Part shown: piece by piece, positions 17,977 to 27,136 of the stretch
Position numbering within the stretch: the stretch's first letter is position 1
Layout: each line of letters begins with the position of its first letter
The notes under the pieces: generated by a model
What the model was told of the DNA's origin: nothing
The model's database searches: none
The model's input: the letters and a program-made list of their open reading frames with translations, nothing else
From: Clostridium sp.
GTDB lineage: Bacteria > Bacillota_I > Bacilli_A > RF39 > UBA660
NCBI GenBank assembly: GCA_022010095.1
Contig: CP091739.1
Coordinates: forward strand, 930,001 to 994,000
Length of the DNA: 64,000 bases
Direction of reading: 5' to 3'
Program-made: the position numbers and the translations under genes

Positions 17977-18000
17977 TAAAAGCACACAAATCAGTGTGCC
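17977..18000 (-). terminator. terminator of the GNAT gene
   Basis: Minus-strand GCACAC-TGATTT-GTGTGC followed by TTTTAAT. The T tract is short. Confidence 0.6.
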
Positions 18001-18004
18001 TAAT

Positions 18005-18652
18005 TTAAAATTTAAAAAAATTATAACCAAGTATCTTTTTTTAACAATTTCTTTATATGGAAACTTCTTATCAAATTTTTTTCAATAATTCTTCATTAAT
18101 ATTAAAGTATTCAGGATCACTATATTCAGAATTTTTGAATATCAAACCTATCTTTATCAAATATTTTTAATCATAAAGAAAGGTGATTCTTCATTTTTTT
18201 ATCTAGTCCTTCATAATAAATTTTTATATTTTTGATGCACTTTCAAATCCATATTTTTTTATAATATTTTTGGATTACCTGTAATAATTATTTCATTATA
18301 ATCTATTTTTATATGCTTTATTCATTATATAATTAATTAATTTTTTTCTCCATATCCCATATGTTGATAAAGAGGAAGTATACTAACTGGTCCAAATGTT
18401 AATACCTTTCTAATTTTACCATCATCATATTTTTAATGTTCCAAGTGAATAAACTATATTACCAATAATTTTTATCATCTATAGTTAAAAACATAATCAA
18501 GTTCTTTTTATAAATGATTTATCATTTCTTAAATTATGTATAACAAAATGTTCAAAAACAACCTAGTCTATATACATTATAAAAATGCTTCTCTTACTAA
18601 ATTCTCTACTTAAAAAAATAATCTTCTTTTTCTTTCTAATCTAATTTTTCAT
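18005..18652 (-). CDS. GNAT family N-acetyltransferase (YhbS-like)
   Basis: ATG at 18652, 5 nt after GGAGG. The reading frame is broken about every 60 bp, but the pieces follow one another: LERKEDYFLSREFVREAFYN, VYRLGCFEHFVIHNLRND, GNIVYSLGTL, FGPVSILPLYQHMGYGEKLINYIM, ITGNPKYYKKYGFESASKY. The run V-[LFS]P..Q..G.G..L is the acetyl-CoA binding motif A, and NPxYYxKYGF is typical of this subgroup. Substrate unknown. The C-terminal end (PYKEIVKK..) is uncertain. Single gene between its own terminator and rpsI. Confidence 0.75.
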
Positions 18653-18763
18653 TTTTCCCTCCATTTATCATATTTTTATTTAATAATAAATACGAGTTCC
18701 AATTCACCATTTAATGTTTTTTTATCAAAAAAAATTTTTCTCCATATTAATATTATATTAAAG

Positions 18764-18793
18764 AAAAAAAACTCTATAGAGAATATAGAGTTT
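18764..18793 (-). terminator. terminator of rplM-rpsI operon
   Basis: Minus-strand AAACTCTATA-TTCTC-TATAGAGTT followed by seven T, 17 bp after the rpsI stop. Confidence 0.85.
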
Positions 18794-18809
18794 AAACTTA
18801 TAGATTTTA

Positions 18810-19205
18810 TTATCTCTTAGAGAATTGTGGTGCTCTACGAGCTTTCTTAAGACCATATTTCTTTCTTTCTTTAATTCTAGCATCTCTAGTAATCATTCCA
18901 TTAGATTTTAATGTTGGTCTTGTTTCAGCGTTAGCAAGCATTAATGCTCTTGCGATACCTAATCTAATTGCTCCAGTTTGACCAGAGAAACCTCCACCTT
19001 TAACAACTACATTAACATCATACTTTTCAGTAGAATCAGCAAGTTGTAATGGTTGTACTAAATCCATAACTAATGTTTCATAAGGCATGTAATCTTTTAC
19101 ATCTTTACCATTAACAGTAATATTACCTTTTCCTGGAACTAAAGTTACTTTAGCAACACTTCTTTTTCTTCTGCCTATTGCAGTATACTTATTTTTTTCT
19201 GCCAT
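18810..19205 (-). CDS. rpsI: 30S ribosomal protein S9
   Basis: Intact, 131 residues, the usual length. [19 protein letters not shown] at the start and the basic C-terminus [10 protein letters not shown], whose last residues reach the decoding centre, are typical. It follows rplM by 1 bp in the conserved L13-S9 operon. Confidence 0.98.
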   Translation of the reverse strand: MAEKNKYTAIGRRKRSVAKVTLVPGKGNITVNGKDVKDYMPYETLVMDLVQPLQLADSTEKYDVNVVVKGGGFSGQTGAIRLGIARALMLANAETRPTLKSNGMITRDARIKERKKYGLKKARRAPQFSKR

Positions 19206-19206
19206 C

Positions 19207-19640
19207 TTACTTTACCTCTAATCTTTCTGGTTTTTGAGCTTCATGTTTATGTTCACTTCCAGCATAAACAAATAATTGTCTATAGATTTCTCTTCCAAGT
19301 CTATTTTTAGGAAGCATATTTTTAACAGCTCTTTCTACCATTTCTACTGGATATTTTTCTTTCATAGTTCTAGCAGTTCTTTCTCTTAAACCACCTGGAT
19401 ATCCACTATGATTGTAGTACATTTTTTTGTCTAACTTATTACCAGTTAAAATTACTTTTTTTCTGCATTGATAATAATAACATTATCACCACATGCAACA
19501 TAAGGAGTAAATGTAGGTTTATTTTTACCTCTTAATACTGAAGCGGCTAAAGCAGCAACTTTACCTAATACTTGACCTTCAGCATCAATTACATACCACT
19601 TATGCTCAACATCTTCTTTTCTTAACATAAATGTTTTCAT
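19207..19640 (-). CDS. rplM: 50S ribosomal protein L13
   Basis: Two open pieces (19640-19452 and 19422-19207) join after one run-length correction near 19450 to give ~144 residues. [15 protein letters not shown], the [15 protein letters not shown] phrase and the [15 protein letters not shown] ... [17 protein letters not shown] region are conserved in L13. It is the first gene of the rplM-rpsI operon, with a structured leader and promoter upstream. Confidence 0.96.
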
Positions 19641-19660
19641 ATTTAAATTTTCCCTTCTTC

Positions 19661-19735
19661 AAATCAAGTGCCATCATATTTGCAACTATGACATTTTCAT
19701 CCCACGAAAACTGCACTTTCTTTAAATGTACCGGA
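19661..19735 (-). promoter_or_regulatory. L13-type ribosomal protein leader RNA
   Basis: The leader between promoter and rplM folds. AAGTGC (19713-19718, complement) pairs with GCACTT (19666-19671), enclosing a hairpin with AGTTTTC and GAAAATG arms around GTGGGAT. Firmicutes rplM mRNAs carry an autoregulatory L13 leader. The position and two-level stem structure agree, but I could not compare with the family model. Confidence 0.6.
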
Positions 19736-19738
19736 CCT

Positions 19739-19768
19739 ATTATATACTAAAAATAGCCGATTTGTCAA
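19739..19768 (-). promoter_or_regulatory. rplM promoter
   Basis: TTGACA (19763-19768) and TATAAT (19739-19744) on the minus strand with an 18-bp spacer; near-consensus housekeeping promoter. Confidence 0.85.
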
Positions 19769-19780
19769 CACTTTTTTATC

Positions 19781-19808
19781 TTGACAACAACACACGTAAT
19801 ATTATAAA
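19781..19808 (+). promoter_or_regulatory. promoter of the secreted repeat protein gene
   Basis: TTGACA at 19781-19786 and TATAAA at 19803-19808, spacer 16 bp. It is divergent from the rplM promoter; the two -35 boxes are 12 bp apart. Confidence 0.75.
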
Positions 19809-19837
19809 ATTAAACTATAAAATAAGGAGAGATCAAA

Positions 19838-20910
19838 ATGAAGAATAAAGGGTTATTTATAATACTAATAATACTATTTTTATTGTCAGCAGCAGGAGCA
19901 GGAATTGGATTTTATGAACATAATAAAAGAGAAAAACCAACTAAGCCAAATCCAGAAACACCACAAGCAAAGATAAAAATATAAATATTATTTAGAAGAT
20001 GAAGAAGTACAAGAAATCCCAGGTGCTAGATAAAATATTAGATGAACTTGGAAATGAAACTGACAAATATAAATATAAATTTGCAAGATATCAATGTGCT
20101 GATAATACAGTTACAGGTCAATTTAATGAGGATGAATGGAAATTTGTTCCTAATGTTGAAAAAGATACAACATGTAATTTATTCTTTGTAAATAGCACAT
20201 ATGAAGTAACACTAACAGTTACTAATGGTAAAGCAGATGAAAGTAATCCTAAATATATAGAAAGAGAAAAAAAGATGGAGAATTCAAAAATTATTCCATC
20301 AGAAGGATATAAATTTGAAAGTGCACAATGTAGTGATGATAAAACAGCTACATGGAACGAAGAAAATAATACATTAACAATAAATGCTATTATGAAAAGC
20401 GTAGCATGTAAAAATAGTATTCGAAGTAAAAAGAATTAAAAAAATGGATGTAACAGTTGTTAACGGAAAAGGAACTACAACAGAAACAGCTAAATATGGA
20501 GAAAGCATTTCAGCAATAGTTGAACCAAACGAAGGATATCAAAATCCTAAACTAGAATGTACAAACGATCAAAAAAAGCAGAATTTAAGGATAATAAAAT
20601 AACAATATCAAAAAAATAACAGATAATACAAAATGTACAATAACTTTTGTAGAAAAACCAGCAAAAAAATATAGTATAAAAATAATAACTCTTCCTGATA
20701 CAATAACAATAGTTAATGGAAGTACAGATAATAGTGTTGAAGAAGGAAAGATTGGTTCATTTATGTTAAAAGGAAGTACAGGTGTTAAACCAACAATTAA
20801 ATGTTCAGTAGAACCATCAAAAACAGAAAATACTACAGAAGGTTATAAATATACATTCTTAAATGTTACTAAAAGATATCACATGTGAAGTAACAGCAGT
20901 AGCTGAATAA
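19838..20910 (+). CDS. membrane-anchored extracellular protein with Cys-containing repeats
   Basis: ATG at 19838 after AAGGAGAG. A single N-terminal helix (LFIILIILFLLSAAGAGIGF) and a Lys/Pro linker are followed by three or four beta-rich repeats of ~75 residues. These share a GYxxxxxxC phrase (EGYKFESAQCS, EGYQNPKLECTN, GVKPTIKCSVEPS) and end units with MKSVACK or TDNTKCTITF. Each repeat has paired Cys, so disulfides or a bacterial Ig-like fold are possible. The longest open part is 19999-20439; breaks occur at 19975, 20030, 20420, 20575, 20615 and 20870. No sorting signal is seen. Function unknown, perhaps surface adhesion. Confidence 0.7.
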
Positions 20911-20922
20911 GCTACTTTTTTT
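20898..20922 (+). terminator. terminator of repeat protein gene
   Basis: AGTAGCT-GAATA-AGCTACT followed by seven T; the stop codon is in the loop. Confidence 0.88.
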
Positions 20923-20974
20923 CTTGCAAAAAAATATTCATAAAATGTTAAATTATCACTGGAGAAAAAAAGTT

Positions 20975-21988
20975 ATGTGGAAAAATTGGAAATGTTAAAA
21001 TTAATAATAGAATTGTATTTGCTCCAATGGCAGGTATATCAAATGAATCATTTAGAAAGATAATTAAATCAATGAATCCAGGACTTATTTATAGTGAAAT
21101 GATAAGTAATATGGGAATTATATATAATAGTAAAAAAACACTATAGATATGTTAAAAAAATAAATGATGAAGAAAGACCTATTAGTATACAAATATTTGG
21201 TAGTGATGAAGATAGTTTTTATTAGTGTCTGCTAAATATATTGAAGAAAATATTCATCCTGATATTATAGATATAAATATGGGATGTCCTGTACCAAAAG
21301 TAGCACTAAAATCACAAGCTGGATCAAGTTTACTTAAAAGCCCAGATAAGATTTATAAAATAGTAAGTGCAGTAGTAAGCACAGTAAATATTCCTGTAAC
21401 AGTAAAATAAGAGCCGGATGGGATAAGAACTCTATTAATTGTGTAGAAGTAGCTAAAATAATTGAAAAAGCAGGTGCCAGTGCTATAGCTATACATCCAA
21501 GAACAAGAGAACAAGGATATACAGGAAACGCTGATTGGGATTTAATAAAAAAAGTTAAAAATGCAGTAAATATTCCTGTTATAGGTAATGGTGATATTAG
21601 AACAATAGAAGACGCTAAAAGAATGATAGACGAAACAGGTTGTGATGCAATAATGATAGGTAGAGCAACAATAGGTAATCCATGGTTCATAAAAAGAATG
21701 TGTGGAATATGTTGAAAATGATAAAAATAATAGATAAACCAACTTATAAAGAAAGAATAGATATGCTAGTTCACCATTATGAAATACTAAAGCAAGATAC
21801 AAATCCTAGAAAAGCACTTCTTGATATTAAAACACACACACTCGCATATTTAAAATACATCCCAAATACAAAAGAATTAAAACAAAAGATTGCTTCATCA
21901 AAAACAGAAGAAGAATTTAATAATTGTATTAATGAACTTTATAATCATATAAAATGTATAAATGGTGAAAATAATAAAAAAATACTGA
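20975..21988 (+). CDS. dusB: tRNA-dihydrouridine synthase (DusB-like)
   Basis: FMN enzyme that reduces uridines in the tRNA D-loop. ATG at 20975 after GGAG. The pieces in order: [15 protein letters not shown] (substrate loop), [19 protein letters not shown] with the catalytic Cys, GSSLL, VPVTVKIRAGWD (conserved K-R-GW), [38 protein letters not shown] (FMN phosphate site), C-terminal helical domain to 21988. About 330 residues, normal. Breaks at 20985, 21130, 21220, 21410, 21700 and 21980. The gene stands alone, not beside fis or lysS as in some genomes. Confidence 0.92.
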
Positions 21989-22015
21989 CAATTCCTTGTA
22001 AAGTCAGTATTTTTT
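21981..22015 (+). terminator. terminator of dusB
   Basis: AATACTGAC ... GTCAGTATT followed by T5, with the TGA stop of dusB inside the first arm. Confidence 0.85.
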
Positions 22016-22043
22016 GTTATATAATTAAAACAAGGAGGATTAT

Positions 22044-23469
22044 ATGAAAAAGAGTGGATTATTTAAAATAATCATGTTTATTCTATTTGCTATTGTTATT
22101 TTAACTTGGCTACTTCCAGCTGGATATTACAATTCAGGTGAACTAGTAGATTTAGGAATGAATCAATTAGGATTCTTTGATTTCTGGCAATTACTATTCG
22201 CTTCTTTTGGAGCATCTGATTTTGGATATTTTGTTCAAATATTAATGTTCATATTATCAGTTGGAGCTCTTTATGGTGTTCTTGGTAAAACAGGAAAATA
22301 TAGAGCAGCAATTGAGAAAATAGCAAACAAGTTTAAAGGCAACGAACTACATTTCATAGTTATTGTAGCAGTATTAATCGCAGTATTAACTTCTGTATTT
22401 AGTTATGAACTTTGGTTATTTATCTTTATACCAGCATTAATAAGTATTATCTTATTACTTGGTTATGATAAAGTAACTGCATGCGTTGCTACATTTGGTG
22501 CTATGATAATTGGTAACATTGGTAGTACAATTGGCTATAACATAGTAGGTGCTATTCAAGAAAGTTTAAAAAAATATCTAAACTATCAAATGGTATCTAT
22601 TATAGACTTGGAATATTAGTATTCTCTTTAGGAGCATTAGTTTTTTATCTTTGCAAAGCAAAAAGAACTAATGTTAAAAAAGATGAAGAAAAAGCAATAG
22701 AAACAGAAGACTTATTCGCAGGTGAAAGTAAGGCTAACAAATACTCAGTTGTACCAATAATAGTAATATTTGCAATTCTATTTGTATTATTAGTATTAGG
22801 TTGTACAGCATGGAAAGCAACATTCAATGTTAAGATATTCACAACATTAAATGATAAAATTACTAGCTTTGCAATTGGCAAAGATAAATTTACTATTTTT
22901 TTGGTAAATTACTTGGTAATGTTAGTGCATTTGGTTCATGGCATTATGCTGAAATGGCTGTAATGTGTATATTATCTGCATTATTACTTGGTAGATTCTA
23001 TAGAATGAGTCATAGAGAAACAATAGATAACATGATTGATGGTACTAAAAAAATATTAAACTCAGCTGTACTTGTAATATTGTCTTATACAGTAGTATAC
23101 TTTGCATGTAATACAATGACATATCCTACTATAGCAGACTTTATACTAAAAGCAACAAGCAAATTTAACATATTCTTTAGTACAATAACAATGATACTTG
23201 GTTCAGTTCTACATGTAGACATGTTATATGTAGTAAACTATGTAATACCACAAATCGCAGGTCAAAATGTTTCAACAACTGTAATGGCATTACTTGCTCA
23301 AGGTATTTATGGAGTTACAATGTTTGTTGCACCTACAAGTGTTGCATTAGTTTTAGGACTTAGTTATCTAGGAATTCCTTATAAAGAATGGCTAAAGAGA
23401 ACTTGGAAATTATTAGTAGCCTTACTAGCAATAGTAATGGTAGCAATAATACTTGCCATGGTAATATAA
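22044..23469 (+). CDS. YfcC-like (C4-dicarboxylate/SCFA-type) permease
   Basis: ATG at 22044 after AAGGAGG. ~475 residues with 10-12 membrane helices; breaks near 22570 and 22890 only. The start (FKIIMFILFAIVILTWLLPAGYY), GALYGVLGKTGKYR, FSYELWLFIFIPALI, GNIGSTIGYNIVG and FVAPTSVALVLGLSYLGI suit the YfcC/DcuC-like anion permease group, which includes arginine/ornithine exchangers and putative dicarboxylate or short-chain fatty acid carriers. The PxSVALVLGL...Y..W phrase near the end is the most family-like part. Substrate cannot be assigned. Stand-alone gene with its own terminator. Confidence 0.7.
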
Positions 23470-23471
23470 TT

Positions 23472-23497
23472 AAAGAATGAATTTTTCATTCTTTTTA
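23472..23497 (+). terminator. terminator of permease gene
   Basis: AAAGAATGA-ATTTT-TCATTCTTT followed by TTA; imperfect T tract. Confidence 0.75.
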
Positions 23498-23534
23498 TGC
23501 ATTAATTTCTATTTAAAAAAAACATAATATTAAT

Positions 23535-24896
23535 ATGAATAAATATAATGAAACACTAATCAAAATTTTAAAATGTAGTGAACTAGAAGCATTAAATTTA
23601 AATCATCAGTACATAGGTACAGAACACTTTATACTAGCAATATTAAAATTAAATAATCCTTGTAAGAATATTCTAAACAACTTAAATGTTACATATAAAG
23701 ACTATTTAATCGAAGTAAATAAAAACAATAGTAAATACTAATAAAGTAAAAACAAATATCATATACACCACTATTTAAAAAAATATTAATAAATCTAAAT
23801 AAAAAAAGATATAACAGAAAAAAAGATATATTAATAGAAATACTTGAATATGGAGAAGGAATTGGTATTTCTTTACTTGGCAATCTAAATATTAATTTAA
23901 ATAAATTATATAATGATTTATTACATAACAAAAGTGATAATGAATATGGTATCAATTTAAATGAACAAGTTAAAAAGTAAAAAAACTATGAACCTATTAC
24001 TGGAAGAAATAAAAGAATTAAATGAATTAATAGAAATATTACTTCGTAAAAAAATATAAAAATAATCCATTATTAATTGGTGAACCAGGTATAGGAAAAA
24101 CAGCGTTAGTAGAAGCACTTGCTTATAAAATAGTTAAAAAAGAAGTTCCTAAAGAATTATTAGATAAAACAATAATATCAATAAATATATCTAAAATAGT
24201 AAGTGGAACAAGATATAGAGGAGAGTTTGAAGAAAAAGTTTCATAAAAATGATTGAATACTTTGAACAAAATAATAACTTAATCATATTTTTTTGATGAA
24301 ATACACACTATAGTTGGTGCAGGAGGAGCAGAAGGAGCAATAGATGCTTCAAATATATTAAAGCCTTACATCGCAAGAAATAAACTAAAAATAATAGGTG
24401 CGACAACTACAAAAGAATATTATAAATCTATATATAATGATGGAGCACTAAATAGAAGATTTCAAACAATATTAATTAAAGAACCAACTACAAAAGAAAC
24501 TCTAAATATATTAATTAATTCTAAAAAAAGTACTATGAAAAAAATTTCATAATGTCAATATCACAAATAAACAATTAGAAACTATAATAGAATTATCAAA
24601 TAAATATATTAAAGATAGATATAATCCAGATAAAAAGTCTTGATATGCTTGATAAAATATGTTCAAAAAAACAAAACTACAGCATATAGAAACAGACACA
24701 ATAAATAATTTAAATGAATTAAAAAGAACAAAAAAATTAAAATATATAAAAAATAAAGAATTTAGTAAAGCCAAACATATATCAAATAAAAATAAATAAT
24801 TATAAAAACAAATAAACTAAAAAAATAGATAATAATACTATATATGAATCATTTAATATCGATAAAAAAAGGTATCATTTGGATTTTTCTTCATAA
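23535..24896 (+). CDS. half-length ClpC-like AAA+ protein (N domain and D1 only)
   Basis: It has a Clp N domain ([32 protein letters not shown], shown by its [13 protein letters not shown] motif), then a first AAA+ module: [16 protein letters not shown], Walker [20 protein letters not shown], Walker B LIIFx[14 protein letters not shown] and the Arg finger region DGALNRRFQ. It ends with a middle-domain-like piece ([14 protein letters not shown]). The second AAA+ module with the ClpP-docking loop, which should follow in ClpC, is absent: the frame ends at about 24896 and the next gene starts at 24932. Breaks at 23735, 23980, 24050, 24245, 24290, 24530 and 24640. It may be a shortened chaperone unable to feed ClpP. 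Confidence 0.7.
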
Positions 24897-24931
24897 ATAA
24901 TTCACAATTATATGATATAATTATATTGGTG

Positions 24932-25627
24932 ATGAAAAAAATGGATTATTATAGCTTAGATGTAATTCTTATGCTAGTTATTATAGTTTTTACCATTGTA
25001 TGCTAATATAAGAATAAATTCAACATATAGTAAATATTCAAAAGAAACAAAATAGTGGAAAAACTTACTGGTAAAGAAGTTGCTGAAAAAAATCCTTGAA
25101 ATGAATGGGCTTAGTAATGTAAAAGTTGGAAGAATTAATGGAAGTCTTACTGATCATTATGATCCTAGAAATAAAACAATAAGCTTATCAGATGGTATTT
25201 ACAATAGTAATTCCATATCTGCGTGTGCTGTTGCTGCTCATGAAGTAGGACATGCAATACAAGATAAAGAACGTTATAGTATGTTAGTATTTAGAAGTAA
25301 ATTAGTACCGGTTGTTAATTTCACATCAAGATTATCTTCAATACTTGTATTTTCAGGATTTATATTTGATTTATTTAATTTTTATAACAATCGGAGCAAT
25401 ACTTTTTAACAGTAGGATTATTCTTTCAATTAATAACACTTCCAGTTGAATTTGATGCTTCAAGACGTGCTAAAGAAGAACTACAAAAATGTGGTCTAAT
25501 TGAAAAACAAGATACAAAAGGTGCAACTAAAGTATTAAAAGCAGCAGCATTTACATATGTAGCTGGATTTCTTGCATCAGCTCTTCAAATAGCAAGATTA
25601 CTTCTAATAAGTAGAAATAGAGATTAA
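24932..25627 (+). CDS. YugP-like membrane zinc metallopeptidase
   Basis: About 230 residues, family Zn_peptidase_2. An N-terminal helix (VILMLVIIVFTIV) precedes EKLTGKEVAEKILEMNGL, then DHYDPRNKTISLSDGIY and the zinc motif AAHEVGHAIQD (HExxH with the catalytic Glu). Two more helices and FDASRRAKEEL (third ligand region) precede the end LLLISRNRD. Breaks at 25005, 25055, 25085 and 25395. The RBS is weak (GGTG). Substrates are unknown. It is the next gene after the half-ClpC, both probably quality-control proteins (inference). Confidence 0.88.
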
Positions 25628-25643
25628 CAAGATCTCTTTTTTT
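25619..25643 (+). terminator. terminator of yugP-like gene
   Basis: AGAGAT-TAACAAG-ATCTCT followed by seven T; overlaps the stop codon. Confidence 0.8.
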
Positions 25644-25704
25644 ATTGCATTTAAAAAAACGAAAACAATAAATAATTATCTTCGTTTAATATGACTATAT
25701 TTAT

Positions 25705-25873
25705 TTAACTATTATTGATAAAATGTATTTTTTTAGCAACATATGTATTATCATCTAAACAAATAAATTCATCATCAATATAAGTTACTGTTCCTTTATA
25801 CTTAGTGCTTAAACCATGCATATCACCCATTATTGAAGAAATAATAACTTTTTTATTTAAAAGATTTTTCCAT
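25705..25873 (-). CDS. small protein, 55 aa, SH3-like beta
   Basis: ATG at 25873, 6 nt after GGAGG. After one A-run correction at codon 3 it reads NLLNKKVIISSIMGDMHGLS and YKGTVTYIDDEFICLDDNTY to a TAA at 25705. The run of short beta strands with a G-T-V-x-Y-I-D-D-E-F core looks like a KOW/SH3-type barrel. I do not recognise it. It is probably the last gene of the rpsF-ssb-rpsR transcript or its own unit; 95 bp downstream of the rpsR stop. Confidence 0.55.
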
Positions 25874-25943
25874 CATATACCTCCACATTTATCTTATCAC
25901 AGCGTGAATTATTAAACAAGTTATCACAATAATTTTTACATTT

Positions 25944-25973
25944 AAAAAAAGTAGTCTCAATATGAAACTACTT
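25944..25973 (-). terminator. terminator of rpsF-ssb-rpsR operon
   Basis: Minus-strand AAGTAGT-TTCATATTGAG-ACTACTT followed by seven T, overlapping the rpsR stop. Confidence 0.85.
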
Positions 25974-26183
25974 TGTATATGGTAATAAAGCCATATATCT
26001 TGCAATCTTAATTTGATTAGCAATATGTCTTTGATGTTTAGCACAAGCACCAGTCATTCTTCTAGGTAAGATTTTTCCTTTTTCGTTAATATATTTAGAA
26101 ACAATCATTACATCTTTATAATCAACTGTTTTACCAGCACACATTTGACATACTTTTTTCTTTTTTCTAAAAAATTCAGCCAT
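25968..26183 (-). CDS. rpsR: 30S ribosomal protein S18 (zinc-type)
   Basis: Intact, 71 residues, ATG at 26183 after AAGGAGG. VCQMC and CAKH provide four candidate zinc ligands, the C+ form of S18 found in many Firmicutes. [16 protein letters not shown] and [12 protein letters not shown] are conserved. Last gene of the rpsF-ssb-rpsR operon. Confidence 0.97.
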   Translation of the reverse strand: MAEFFRKKKKVCQMCAGKTVDYKDVMIVSKYINEKGKILPRRMTGACAKHQRHIANQIKIARYMALLPYTK

Positions 26184-26206
26184 TATATCCTCCTTAATTT
26201 AATAAG

Positions 26207-26696
26207 TTAACCATTATAAAAAAATGGTAAATCATCATCGCTTAATGATACATCCTTATCATAATTTTTCATATGGATCTGACTTTGAAATATCATACTC
26301 TGGCATTGCATCAACAGGTGCTTCACTTGGAGCATCCATATATGTAGTATCTGTATTAGCGCTAGGAGCAGAACCTTCATTTCTTCCACCAACAAACTCA
26401 GCATTTTCTACAACGATTTCAGTAACATATCTTTTACTGCCATCTTGAGCATCATAACTTCTAGTTTGTACCCTACCTTCAACACAAATTAAATTACCTT
26501 TCTTAAAATATCTTGATACAAATGTTGCTGTATTTCTAAATGCTACACAAGGTAAGAAATCAGCATCATAATTACCATCTTTATTTTTAAAATTACGATT
26601 TACTGCCACTGTAAAACTAGCAGTAGAAAATCCAGCAGTTGTACTTCTAAGTTCAGGATCCTTTGTTAATCTTCCAACTAAAACAATTTTATTCAT
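26207..26696 (-). CDS. ssb: single-stranded DNA-binding protein
   Basis: Binds ssDNA in replication and repair. OB-fold start MNKIVLVGRLTKDPELRST, then VAVNRNFKN, GNLICVEGRVQTRSY and a linker of Ala/Asp/Pro. A frame break near 26265 leads to the conserved acidic tail LSDDDLPF, the partner-binding tip. The tail then reads FYNG in the given sequence; if the T run is two shorter it would stop right after DDDLPFL. Between rpsF and rpsR as usual. Confidence 0.97.
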
Positions 26697-26699
26697 TAA

Positions 26700-26991
26700 C
26701 TACTCCTCTTCTCTTATGACAATATGTCTTAAGATATTTTCATCAATTTTAGCTTTTCTATCGAATTCTTTAACTGCAGCAGCTGTAGCTTCTACATTGA
26801 ATACATAATAGTTTCCTCTTAATTGTTTCTTAATAGGATAAGCTAATTTTTCTTTGACCCATATCTTTAGAATTAACTACTTTAGCCTTCATATCAGTTA
26901 ATACTTTTTTTCCAAAAGTCTTAACAACTTCTTTTTGAGTTTTTTCATCAATATCAGTCTTAACGATAAACATTATTTCATATTTATTCAT
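26700..26991 (-). CDS. rpsF: 30S ribosomal protein S6
   Basis: ATG at 26991 after AGGAGGTG. MNKYEIMFIVKTDIDEKTQK is the standard start. A break near 26860 joins to KLAYPIKKQLRGNYYVFNVEA and ends DENILRHIVIREEE at 26700. 97 residues. First gene of the operon; its mRNA leader probably binds S6:S18. Confidence 0.95.
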
Positions 26992-27002
26992 TACTACACC
27001 TC

Positions 27003-27058
27003 CTTTTGGTCTCACGGCTTCACTTAAAATGAAGCAAGGAACTTTTTTGTTCGAGTGT
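27003..27058 (-). promoter_or_regulatory. probable S6:S18 autoregulatory leader
   Basis: The short rpsF leader contains the hairpin GCTTCA-TTTTAAG-TGAAGC (27017-27035) followed by CGTGAGACC. rpsF leaders in many bacteria contain a CCG-bearing hairpin that binds the S6:S18 dimer. Here GCCG follows the stem directly. Position fits, details not verified. Confidence 0.5.
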
Positions 27059-27087
27059 ATTATAGCATACAATAATTAAAGATACAA
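27059..27087 (-). promoter_or_regulatory. rpsF promoter
   Basis: TTGTAT (27082-27087) and TATAAT (27059-27064) on minus, spacer 17 bp, with TG upstream of the -10. Confidence 0.75.
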
Positions 27088-27110
27088 TATGATTTTTAAA
27101 AAAATACAAA

Positions 27111-27136
27111 GAAAAAAGTACACTTTTGTATACTTT
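27111..27136 (-). terminator. terminator of argS
   Basis: Minus-strand AAGTATAC-AAAA-GTGTACTT followed by T4C; begins at the argS stop. Confidence 0.8.
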
